From contig DRKE01000053.1 in assembly GCA_011051925.1 (NCBI GenBank), positions 1 through 13,282 on the forward strand: a stretch of DNA of 13,282 nt, written 5' to 3'. Origin of the DNA: Deltaproteobacteria bacterium (GTDB lineage Bacteria > Myxococcota_A > UBA9160 > UBA4427). How positions within the stretch are numbered: the stretch's first letter is position 1; each line of letters starts with the position of its first letter. Shown piece by piece: positions 7,319 to 13,282 of the stretch. Under the pieces are notes generated by a model. The model searched no databases. It was not told the origin of the DNA and saw nothing but the letters and a program-made list of their open reading frames with translations. The position numbers and the translations under genes are program-made.

Positions 7319-8200
7319 TCGAGGGCCGGCGAGGCGGGGCCCCTCCGGATCGGGAAGCCCCCTCTGCGATCGGGCCTCATCCATCAGGATCGGTCGCAAT
7401 GTCCGCCAGAGCCGGTCCGCGATCAGCTCGTGGCCCTCGGCGGTCGGATGGATGCCGTCGGCCTGGTTCAGCCGGCGGCGTGCTGCGACGTCCTCGAGCA
7501 GGAAGGGGACCAGGGCCGCCGAATAGCGGGCAGCGAGCTCCGGGTAGATCGCGTCGAATTCGCGCGTGTAGTCCTCGCCGAGATTCGGTGCGGCTCGCAT
7601 GCCGGCGATCACGAAGCGGACATTCGGATGGGCTTCGAGAGTGCGGTCGAGGATCGTTTCGAGGTTCGTCCGAAGCCGGGCGGGACTCAGTCCACGAAGC
7701 ATGTCGTTGGCGCCGAGTTCGAGAACGAGAACCGCGATCGGCAGGCGCAAGAGCCAATCGATGCGGCGAAGGCCGCCGGCCGAGGTGTCACCACTCACGC
7801 CGGCATTCACCACGCGATAGTCGAGTCCGAGCGCGTCGATCCGATCCTGGATCAGCGCGGGGAAGGCCTCGCTTTCGGGCAGCCCATGGCCCGCCGTGAG
7901 ACTCGTCCCCAGAAAGACGATCGTGGGTCGGGGCGCGGCCTCGTCGACGCGGGGTGGGTCTTCCCGGTTTCCGCCGGGTTTTCGGGCTTCTGCATCGACA
8001 GTGTCCGGCGTCACGGATCGCGCGATCGCAGGCCGGACGGGGACGGCCGGTCCGTCATCCCGCTCTTCCGCCGTGCAGGCCAGCAGGACCGCTGCGCAGC
8101 ACGATGCGCCCAGGACCAGCAGGCAGTACCGTATCCGGCGCGCCGCCCCGCAACCCCGGATGCCCGGCCTTCGGGAACTGGTTCGAATTGGTCTCCGCAT
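7268..8200 (-). CDS. tesA: TesA-like GDSL lysophospholipase/thioesterase, predicted lipoprotein
   Basis: The gene encodes 310 residues; E. coli TesA is about 208. The GDSL/SGNH blocks are all present: block I GTSLTAGHG with nucleophile S100 (a GTSL variant of GDSL), block II VNAGVSGDT, block III ELGANDMLRG, and block V DGIHPTAEGH with D248 and H251. The N-terminus is a basic region, a hydrophobic segment at about 26-41 and VLLAC, so C42 is a likely lipidation site. A linker of about 50 residues rich in Pro, Asp and Arg joins this anchor to the enzyme domain. E. coli TesA has a cleaved signal and is soluble in the periplasm, so the lipid anchor is a difference. ATG 8200 is the only start after an in-frame stop, and it lacks a Shine-Dalgarno. 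The last 45 or so residues are a non-conserved tail that overlaps the neighbouring gene. The divergent ybbA-ybbP pair supports the TesA identity. It acts in the periplasm on acyl esters or thioesters of lipids. Confidence 0.9.
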   Translation of the reverse strand: MRRPIRTSSRRPGIRGCGAARRIRYCLLVLGASCCAAVLLACTAEERDDGPAVPVRPAIARSVTPDTVDAEARKPGGNREDPPRVDEAAPRPTIVFLGTSLTAGHGLPESEAFPALIQDRIDALGLDYRVVNAGVSGDTSAGGLRRIDWLLRLPIAVLVLELGANDMLRGLSPARLRTNLETILDRTLEAHPNVRFVIAGMRAAPNLGEDYTREFDAIYPELAARYSAALVPFLLEDVAARRRLNQADGIHPTAEGHELIADRLWRTLRPILMDEARSQRGLPDPEGPRLAGPRSAIRLDDDLPRHLAVE

Positions 8201-8205
8201 CGCGC

Positions 8206-8943
8206 ATGATCGTCGCTCGCAATCTCACGCAACGCTACTCCCGTGCGATCGGTGGAACCGGTCGAGACGGCGAGCCTCTCCCCGAACCGGTCTTGACGGT
8301 CCTCGACGGTGTCGATCTCGACGTCGAGGAGGGCGAGGTCGTCGTCGTCCTCGGACCTTCCGGGAGTGGCAAGACGACGTTGCTGGGGCTCCTGGCAGGA
8401 CTCGATCGGCCGAGCAGCGGGACGGTCCGCCTCGCCGGGGTGGATCTGGAGGATCTCGACGAGGACGCACGGGCGGCGCTTCGAGCCGATCGGATCGGCT
8501 TCGTGTTCCAGGGCTTCCATCTGCTTCCGACGCTGACGGCCCTCGAGAACGTACTGGTTCCCCTGGAGTTGTTGCCGCGTGAGAGGGCGCCCCGTCCGGC
8601 CGAAGCGGAAGCGATCGCGAAGGGGCTGCTCGACCGCGTCGGGTTGGGTGCTCGTTTCGACCACCATCCGGCACAGCTCTCGGGGGGCGAACAACAGCGC
8701 GTCGGGGTTGCCCGGGCTTTCGCGAACGAGCCCGCCGTCCTCTTCGCCGATGAGCCGACGGGCAATCTCGATCGCGAGACGGGCGAAGAGATCGTCGATC
8801 TGCTCTTCGAATTGAACGAGCAGCACGGAACGACATTGGTCGTCGTGACGCACGACCTCGAACTCGCCCGCCGGGCACATCGGATCGTGCATCTCTCCGG
8901 CGGACGCATCGCGCGGATCGAAGAGCCCGGGCACCCGACGTGA
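8206..8943 (+). CDS. ybbA: ABC transporter ATP-binding protein, YbbA-like (MacB/LolD type)
   Basis: The gene encodes 245 residues. All ABC motifs are seen: Walker A GPSGSGKTT (50-58), Q-loop in FVFQGFHLLPTLTALENV, signature LSGGEQQRVGVARA (from 158), Walker B AVLFADEPTGNLD (D182, E183) and the H-loop in VVTHD (H216). The sequence style is that of MacB/LolD-type (type VII) ATPases, which power work on periplasmic or membrane substrates rather than import. ATG 8206 gives the usual MIVARNLTQRY beginning but has no Shine-Dalgarno. It lies only 5 bp from the oppositely directed tesA start. The stop overlaps the start of the permease gene by four bases (GTGA), so the two are translationally coupled. 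In E. coli, ybbA is likewise divergent from tesA and followed by ybbP. Confidence 0.95.
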   Translation: MIVARNLTQRYSRAIGGTGRDGEPLPEPVLTVLDGVDLDVEEGEVVVVLGPSGSGKTTLLGLLAGLDRPSSGTVRLAGVDLEDLDEDARAALRADRIGFVFQGFHLLPTLTALENVLVPLELLPRERAPRPAEAEAIAKGLLDRVGLGARFDHHPAQLSGGEQQRVGVARAFANEPAVLFADEPTGNLDRETGEEIVDLLFELNEQHGTTLVVVTHDLELARRAHRIVHLSGGRIARIEEPGHPT

Positions 8944-11504
8944 AGCTCCGCTTCGTCGTGGCCATGTCGTGGAGGGAACTCCGTGCCGCCCGGGGCCGCT
9001 TCGCCTTCTATGCGAGCTGCATGGCCGTGGGGATCGCCGTCGTCGTCGGGCTCGACGCCCTGGGCGAAGCGGTCGAGAGAGCGGTCGATCTGCGTTCGAA
9101 GGAGATGCTCGGTGCCGATCTCCGACTCGAGAGCCGCGATCTTCCGGGGCCCGGGGTCGCCCGGATGCTGGAGTCGCTCGAAGCCCGAGCGCTCGCCGAG
9201 CCGACCCGGATCGTCCGGCTCGGGTCGATGGCCCTGGCCGAGCGCTCCGGCAGGAGTCGGCTCGTGGATCTGCTCGCGATCGAGGGGACGTATCCGCTCT
9301 ACGGCGAAGTCTGGACCGAGCCAGCCGGGCGTTGGAGGGATTTCGACCGTGGCGAGGGCCGCGTCTACGTGGACTCGGCCCTGCTCGTGCAGCTCGATCT
9401 CGCGATCGGAGATCGATTGCGGATCGGGGGGGAATCCTTCGAGGTCGCGGCCGCGGTCGAGAAGGCGCCAGGCCGCTTCGGCCTGCAGATGGAGATCGCG
9501 CCCCGGGTCTTTCTCCGTATGCGCGACCTCGAGCGACTCGATCTGGTTCGCGAGGGAAGTCTCGTCACCCATCTGCGCTATCTGAAGCTGCCGGAGGGAG
9601 TCGTCGGGCCCTGGCTCGAAGAGAACGGCGAGGCGCTCGATGAAGCGCATGTCCGGGTCCAGACCGTGCGAGGCTATCGGGAGGACATGACCGGGGCCTT
9701 CGACGTGCTGACCCGCTATCTCGGCCTGGTGGGGATCGCAGCACTGATGCTGGGGAGCGTCGGCGTCGCGGCGGGCGTTCGGGTCTTCGTCCGGGAGAAG
9801 CTCCCGGCCGTCGCGTTGTTGCGATCGATCGGGGCGTCGCCGCGGGAGGTCGTCGCGATCCATGCCCTGCTTGCCCTGGCATTGGGCCTGCTGGCGGGCG
9901 TCCTCGGCCTGCTTCTGTGCCTGCCCCTGCTCTGGATCCTGCCCGCCGTCTTCGGGGATCTCCTGCCCGTCGAGGTCGATCTGCGGATCGGATGGCCGGG
10001 CATCGCGACGGGTCTCGGCCTGAGCATCTGGGCGACGCTTCTCTGCGCGATGGGGCCGATCTCGGAGCTGGCTTCCGTTTCGCCCCAGAGCGCGTTGCGC
10101 CACGATTTCGATCCGCAGACCCGTCGTTGGACCCTCCGGAATGCCGTCCTCGGCGGGGTCGTCGTCGCGAGTCTCGTCGCCGTTTCGATCTGGCAGGCCG
10201 GAGAGCCGAGGGTCGGGCTGGCCTTCGCGGCGGGTCTCGTCGCGGCGGTCGCTTTCCTCGGTCTTTCGGCTCGTCTGCTGATCCGGCTGCTTCGTCGTTT
10301 CCCTCCCCGTTCCTTCGCCTATTGGGCGCGGCAGGCGATCGCCAATCTCTCCCGACCGCGGAATCACACGCTGGCGACCACGATCGCGATCGGGTTCGCG
10401 CTCTTCGTCGTCGCGACCGTTCATTCGGTCCAGTCGAACATCCTGACCTCGATGGCGATCGACACGCGCCCCGACCGTCCGAATTTCGTCCTCTTCGACG
10501 TCCAGAAGGACCAGCTCGAAGAGATGCGCGACTTCCTCCGCGATCATGGCGCCCGGGTCGTCGACGAAGCCCCCCTGGTTTCGGCCCGGCTTTCGGGGAT
10601 CGCCGGGAAGTCGCGAAGCGACTGGCTGGCCGAGCCAGATCTTCCCGGCGAGTTGCGCTGGGCGCTCCAGCGGGAATACCGACTGACCTACTCCGATTCG
10701 CTGCGGGATACGGAGGAGCTCGTGGCGGGAACCTGGTGGAAGACGGGTGGGGAGCCGGTTGCCGGGCCCGTTCCCGTTTCGGTCGAACAGCAACTCGCGA
10801 AGACCCTGGATGTCGGCGTCGGAGATCGACTCGGGTGGCAGATCCAGGGTGTCCCGGTCGAGAGCGTCGTGGCGAGTCTGCGTCGGGTCGACTGGGGGCG
10901 GATGGCGACGAATTTCTTCGTGGTCTTCCCTCCCTGGGCGCTCGAGGAAGCACCCCAGACGACGGTGCTGCTCAGTCGTCTCGCGGACGAATCCGCAAGA
11001 GCCGAGATGCAGCGGGATCTCCTGGGCCGCTTTCCGAACGTGTCGGCGCTCGATGCCACCTTGATCCTCCGATCCCTGGACGCGATGCTCGGGCAGATCG
11101 ACATCGCGATCCAGCTGCTGTCCTCTTTCACGCTGGCGACGGGGATCGCGATCCTGATCGCGGCTTCGCTGGCCGGACGCCGGGAGCGGATTCGCGAAAT
11201 GCTGTTGTTGCGCGTCCTCGGCGCGTCGCGCTCGACCCTGACGCGGATTGCGGTGACCGAAACGCTCGTCCTCGCGGGCCTCGCGTCGTTGACGGGAGGG
11301 CTTCTTTCGCTGGCGGCGGCCTGGGCCACGATCACGTTCGTCTTCGACCTTCCCTTCGCGCCGCCGCTGTGGGATCTGCTCCTGCTCGTTCTGGGAACCT
11401 TCTGCGTGACGGTGCTATTCGGCGGAATCGTCGGGTGGGGCGGATCCCAGCGTCGGCTCGAATCACCCCAGGCGGCGCTTCGCAGGGAGGGCATCATCGG
11501 CTGA
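8940..11504 (+). CDS. ybbP: ABC transporter permease, YbbP-like with two FtsX-type halves
   Basis: The gene encodes 854 residues and starts with a GTG in the GTGA overlap with ybbA. Hydrophobic segments are at about 20-41, 260-283, 303-340 (probably two helices), 350-375, 398-418, 427-450, 478-500, 720-745, 780-800 and 815-835. That gives about ten or eleven helices by eye, consistent with the ten of YbbP. Two large periplasmic domains lie at about 45-255 and 505-718, each followed by an FtsX-like membrane block. This is the architecture of YbbP and other duplicated MacB/LolC-like permeases. Both halves carry a coupling-helix motif of the form ALLRSIGAS or LLLRVLGAS (near residues 288 and 756), where the ATPase docks. 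Together with YbbA it should form a mechanotransmission complex in the inner membrane that probably handles hydrophobic or lipid compounds with the TesA-like esterase. Confidence 0.94.
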   Translation: MKLRFVVAMSWRELRAARGRFAFYASCMAVGIAVVVGLDALGEAVERAVDLRSKEMLGADLRLESRDLPGPGVARMLESLEARALAEPTRIVRLGSMALAERSGRSRLVDLLAIEGTYPLYGEVWTEPAGRWRDFDRGEGRVYVDSALLVQLDLAIGDRLRIGGESFEVAAAVEKAPGRFGLQMEIAPRVFLRMRDLERLDLVREGSLVTHLRYLKLPEGVVGPWLEENGEALDEAHVRVQTVRGYREDMTGAFDVLTRYLGLVGIAALMLGSVGVAAGVRVFVREKLPAVALLRSIGASPREVVAIHALLALALGLLAGVLGLLLCLPLLWILPAVFGDLLPVEVDLRIGWPGIATGLGLSIWATLLCAMGPISELASVSPQSALRHDFDPQTRRWTLRNAVLGGVVVASLVAVSIWQAGEPRVGLAFAAGLVAAVAFLGLSARLLIRLLRRFPPRSFAYWARQAIANLSRPRNHTLATTIAIGFALFVVATVHSVQSNILTSMAIDTRPDRPNFVLFDVQKDQLEEMRDFLRDHGARVVDEAPLVSARLSGIAGKSRSDWLAEPDLPGELRWALQREYRLTYSDSLRDTEELVAGTWWKTGGEPVAGPVPVSVEQQLAKTLDVGVGDRLGWQIQGVPVESVVASLRRVDWGRMATNFFVVFPPWALEEAPQTTVLLSRLADESARAEMQRDLLGRFPNVSALDATLILRSLDAMLGQIDIAIQLLSSFTLATGIAILIAASLAGRRERIREMLLLRVLGASRSTLTRIAVTETLVLAGLASLTGGLLSLAAAWATITFVFDLPFAPPLWDLLLLVLGTFCVTVLFGGIVGWGGSQRRLESPQAALRREGIIG

Positions 11505-11530
11505 ACGAGGTGCCCAAGCATGTACGGGAT

Positions 11531-11539
11531 TGATAGACT
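11531..11539 (+). promoter_or_regulatory. Candidate extended -10 promoter for the FHA protein gene
   Basis: TGATAGACT reads as TG-n-TAGACT and ends 38 bases before TTG 11578. It lies in the 73-bp gap after ybbP and shares eight of ten bases (ATTGATAG) with the element before the M20 gene. No -35 hexamer is evident. Confidence 0.4.
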
Positions 11540-11565
11540 CCCCCGAGAAGCCCCATCCGCGAGAC

Positions 11566-11570
11566 GGAGG
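11566..11570 (+). promoter_or_regulatory. Ribosome binding site fixing a TTG start for the FHA protein
   Basis: GGAGG lies seven bases before TTG 11578. A TTG at 11530 would extend the frame, but it lies inside the likely promoter and has no such signal. Confidence 0.65.
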
Positions 11571-11577
11571 AAGACGA

Positions 11578-12285
11578 TTGAGCGGTGGACTGAAGCATCT
11601 CGTGACAGAAGCCCAGCGTCGTCGGGTCTTTCGGACGACGGGTGTCTATCTCGTCGCGGTCTGGGGGCTCTCGCAGGGGGCGGTCGAACTCGCCCCCCTT
11701 TTCGGCGTGCCGATCTGGTTGCTGCGTTGGATCGTGATCGGGGCCGTCGCCCTGCTTCCCGGCGTGGTCGTGCTCGCGTGGATGTTCGACATCGGTCGAA
11801 GCGGGATCGTTCGGGACGCCCGGGATCTCGAGGCCGCGCGCCGAGCCGAACCCGATATCGCGGACATGCCCACCATGGTCGGAGGAGAAGAGGGAGGCGG
11901 CGCGATGGTCATCCGCTGGAAGGATGGCGGGGGGAACGAGGAGGCGATGGTCTTTCTCGATGATTTCTACATCGGGCGGGGCGCCGACTGCCGCGTCCGG
12001 TTCTATGACCCGCTCGTCTCGAGAAGGCACGCGCGCGTGTATCGTGACGGGGATCTGTGGCGGATCGAGGATCTCGGCAGTCGAAACGGTACACTCCTGG
12101 GCGAGAAGAAGATCGAAGAGGCTGTCCTGGGAGAGAAGAACGAGATTCGTGTGAACGAGGCAGGGCCGGTCCTGCACCTCGATCCGATCCCCGCCGGAGC
12201 CGAGACGCGAGCCGCGCTGTCCACGATCGCGCCGGGACGAACCGTCGCGCACGTTCGTGCCACACCCGGCTCGCCGGACGCCTAG
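11578..12285 (+). CDS. Membrane-anchored FHA-domain protein
   Basis: The gene encodes 235 residues from a TTG start with a strong Shine-Dalgarno. Residues 1-80 form a two-helix module. A basic stretch (KHLVTEAQRRRVFR) is followed by a helix at about 21-41 and another at 47-68, ending AWMFDIGRSGIVRD. This resembles the N-terminal module LKRRNVFRV-AAYLVVAW-WAFDITPEGI that is fused to TPR, TolB-like or cyclase domains in many Gram-negative proteins. The positive-inside rule puts both ends in the cytoplasm. After an acidic linker comes an FHA domain at about 125-205 with its phosphothreonine-reading residues: G133-R134, SRRHA (148-152) and SRNGT (168-172). It therefore should bind a phosphothreonine partner at the inner membrane. 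No kinase or phosphatase gene lies nearby. The linker carries DMPTM (T99), a possible phosphosite. A hairpin overlaps the stop codon. Confidence 0.9.
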   Translation: MSGGLKHLVTEAQRRRVFRTTGVYLVAVWGLSQGAVELAPLFGVPIWLLRWIVIGAVALLPGVVVLAWMFDIGRSGIVRDARDLEAARRAEPDIADMPTMVGGEEGGGAMVIRWKDGGGNEEAMVFLDDFYIGRGADCRVRFYDPLVSRRHARVYRDGDLWRIEDLGSRNGTLLGEKKIEEAVLGEKNEIRVNEAGPVLHLDPIPAGAETRAALSTIAPGRTVAHVRATPGSPDA

Positions 12286-12301
12286 ACCGCCTTGTCCGGC
12301 G
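12272..12301 (+). terminator. Hairpin over the FHA stop codon, possible terminator
   Basis: CGCCGGAC (12272-12279) and GTCCGGCG (12294-12301) are exact inverted repeats with a 14-base loop holding the TAG stop. The sequence TTCTTC follows, which is a poor U-tract. It may stop or slow transcription, or protect the mRNA end. Confidence 0.4.
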
Positions 12302-12343
12302 TTCTTCGATCCGGAACGCTTGCCGCCCTCACGGAGGATCATC

Positions 12344-12400
12344 GTGGCGAAGAGGCAGGATCGGGAAGGCGAAGCGAAGAGCGAAGACCGAAGAGAATGA
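12344..12400 (+). CDS. Candidate small ORF with strong Shine-Dalgarno upstream of KAS III
   Basis: GTG 12344 has GGAGG at 12333-12337, six bases upstream, as good a site as any in the window. It encodes only MAKRQDREGEAKSEDRRE, very rich in charged residues. Its TGA stop overlaps the ATG of a second mini-ORF (ATGA). It could be a leader peptide or a chance frame in a purine-rich tract. I recognise no family. Confidence 0.25.
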   Translation: MAKRQDREGEAKSEDRRE

Positions 12401-12450
12401 AACGACACGAACGGAAAGGGAGAGGAGAAGACGAGTGGGGCGCACCCTGA
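12397..12450 (+). CDS. Second candidate mini-ORF overlapping the KAS III start
   Basis: ATG 12397 begins in the ATGA overlap with the preceding mini-ORF. It encodes MKRHERKGRGEDEWGAP and stops 16 bases inside the KAS III gene, out of frame with it. Translation through it would bring ribosomes to the KAS III start, a typical coupling layout. It has no clear Shine-Dalgarno of its own and may be accidental. Confidence 0.15.
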   Translation: MKRHERKGRGEDEWGAP

Positions 12451-13282
12451 TCACGGGAACAGGTCTCTTTACTCCACCGGATTCGGTGACGAATGCGGAA
12501 CTCGTCGCGTCGCTCGGCAAGGCGAACGAAAGATGGAATGCCGAGCATCGTGAAGAGATCGAGAGGGGTGAACGGGAAGAACGCGACATGCCGTCCGAGA
12601 AGTTCATTCTCCGGGCTTCCGGAATCGGACACCGGTACATGATGGACAAGACCGGGGTTCTCGACCCGGAGCGTCTTCGCCCGCGGCTTCCGCTTCGACG
12701 GGAAGACGAGCTTTCGATCCAGGCAGAGATCTGCATGGTCGCAGCGCGCGGGGCGCTCGAGCAGGCGGGGCGCGAAGGGGCGGATCTCGATGCGGTCATC
12801 GTCGGTTGTTCGAATCTCGAACGCGCATATCCGGCGATCGCCATCGAGGTCCAGGAGGCTCTCGGTGCCGGTGGGTTCGCCTATGACATGAACGTGGCCT
12901 GTTCCTCGGCGACCTTCGCCATCCAGAATGCGGTCGATGCGATCAAGGCCGGACACGCACGCCGGGTTCTCGTGCTGAATCCGGAAATCACGTCCGGGCA
13001 CAACAACTTCGAATTGCGCGAATTCCATTTCATCTTCGGTGATGCCTGTACCGCGGTCGTCCTCGAATCCGAGGAACATGCCGGAGAGGGAGAGGCCTGG
13101 GAAGTCCTGGGAACACGCCTCGCCACGAAATTCTCCAACAACATCCGCAACGACGCAGGGTTCCTCAATCGATGCGAGGAGGGCGAGCGGGATCCCCATG
13201 AGCTGCTCTTCCGGCAGAACGGTCGACAGGTCTTCAAGGAAGTCTGCCCGATGGTCGCGGAGCACATCCGTGTCCACCTAGA
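12435..13282 (+). CDS. fabH: Beta-ketoacyl-ACP synthase III, PA3286-like (3' truncated by the window)
   Basis: An open frame of 282 complete codons runs off the window. GTG 12435 has AGGAG seven bases upstream. The protein begins GRTLITGTGLFTPPDSVTN, the usual KAS III first strand. The active-site cysteine is C156 in MNVACSSATFAIQ, followed by the IKAGHARRVLVLNPE helix-strand and FGDACTAVVLE. The catalytic His and Asn lie beyond the edge. Relative to E. coli FabH it has an insert at about 30-60 (NERWNAEHREEIERGE and on). Together with PAIAIEVQEALG and ITSGHNNFELREFHF, this matches, from memory, the larger Pseudomonas PA3286-type enzymes that feed medium-chain acyl-CoA into fatty-acid synthesis. 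The reaction condenses an acyl-CoA with malonyl-ACP in the cytoplasm. The family is certain; the substrate is inferred. Confidence 0.9.
   Translation, partial: MGRTLITGTGLFTPPDSVTNAELVASLGKANERWNAEHREEIERGEREERDMPSEKFILRASGIGHRYMMDKTGVLDPERLRPRLPLRREDELSIQAEICMVAARGALEQAGREGADLDAVIVGCSNLERAYPAIAIEVQEALGAGGFAYDMNVACSSATFAIQNAVDAIKAGHARRVLVLNPEITSGHNNFELREFHFIFGDACTAVVLESEEHAGEGEAWEVLGTRLATKFSNNIRNDAGFLNRCEEGERDPHELLFRQNGRQVFKEVCPMVAEHIRVHL

Noticed and set aside
8235..10793. 852-codon open frame on the minus strand across ybbA and ybbP
   Set aside because: It is antisense to two well-supported ABC genes, is low-complexity (Arg, Asp, Pro, Gln) and has no motif. High-GC codon bias on the sense strand keeps the antisense frame open.
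9565..11533. Long frames on both strands over ybbP (9565-10953 minus, 9917-11533 plus)
   Set aside because: Both are shadows of the permease in other frames. The products are Arg-rich and have no membrane helices or motifs.
11494..13277. Minus-strand frames 11494-12408 and 12339-13277 over the FHA and KAS III genes
   Set aside because: The sense strand shows clear FHA and KAS III motifs with Shine-Dalgarno sites; the reverse frames show none.
1..13282. Mobile element, prophage, toxin-antitoxin or defence system
   Set aside because: No transposase, integrase, terminal repeats, CRISPR repeats, tRNA target or composition break can be seen; every large frame is a housekeeping or accessory metabolic gene.

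Overview
The window is GC-rich (low to mid 60s % by eye) and densely coding. It looks like chromosomal DNA of a Gram-negative bacterium. The evidence is an outer-membrane beta-barrel protein of the DUF5916 type, a lipobox-bearing esterase, a YbbAP-type ABC transporter and a Pseudomonas-type KAS III. The lineage cannot be fixed from this sequence alone; proteobacterial or Myxococcota-like is my best guess. Composition and codon use look uniform throughout. I see no insertion sequence, prophage, CRISPR array, tRNA or rRNA, and no stretch over 300 bases without a gene.

Layout. Positions 2-3494 (+) hold the 3' part of a DUF5916 outer-membrane protein, then an exported M20 metallopeptidase (PM20D1-like). 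Positions 3559-6134 (-) hold a two-gene operon: a PuuA/GlnA4-like gamma-glutamylamine synthetase followed 20 bp later by an iron-dependent alcohol dehydrogenase. Together these suggest a route that gamma-glutamylates an amino alcohol and then oxidises it. Positions 6135-6337 are a divergent control region with three small dyads on the synthetase side. Positions 6338-7318 (+) encode a zinc-free quinone-oxidoreductase-like enzyme.

Positions 7268-8200 (-) encode a TesA-like GDSL esterase with a lipoprotein signal. It is head to head with the ybbA-ybbP ABC transporter pair at 8206-11504 (+). This is the E. coli tesA/ybbA-ybbP arrangement, compressed so that the two start codons are only 5 bp apart. 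Positions 11578-12285 (+) encode a small two-helix membrane protein with a cytoplasmic FHA domain. A purine-rich leader with two chained mini-ORFs leads into a KAS III gene (12435 to the window end) that is cut by the window edge.

Starts. Several starts were moved from the longest ORF to a codon with a good Shine-Dalgarno sequence: M20 to ATG 2043, Fe-ADH to GTG 4731, oxidoreductase to GTG 6338, FHA protein to TTG 11578. Three of the plus-strand genes (M20, oxidoreductase, FHA) have the same extended -10-like word, TGnTAGnnT, 38-50 bases before the start. The best leads are this promoter word, the dyads before the synthetase, the inferred gamma-glutamyl pathway, the lipoprotein TesA-YbbAP unit, and the mini-ORFs before KAS III.
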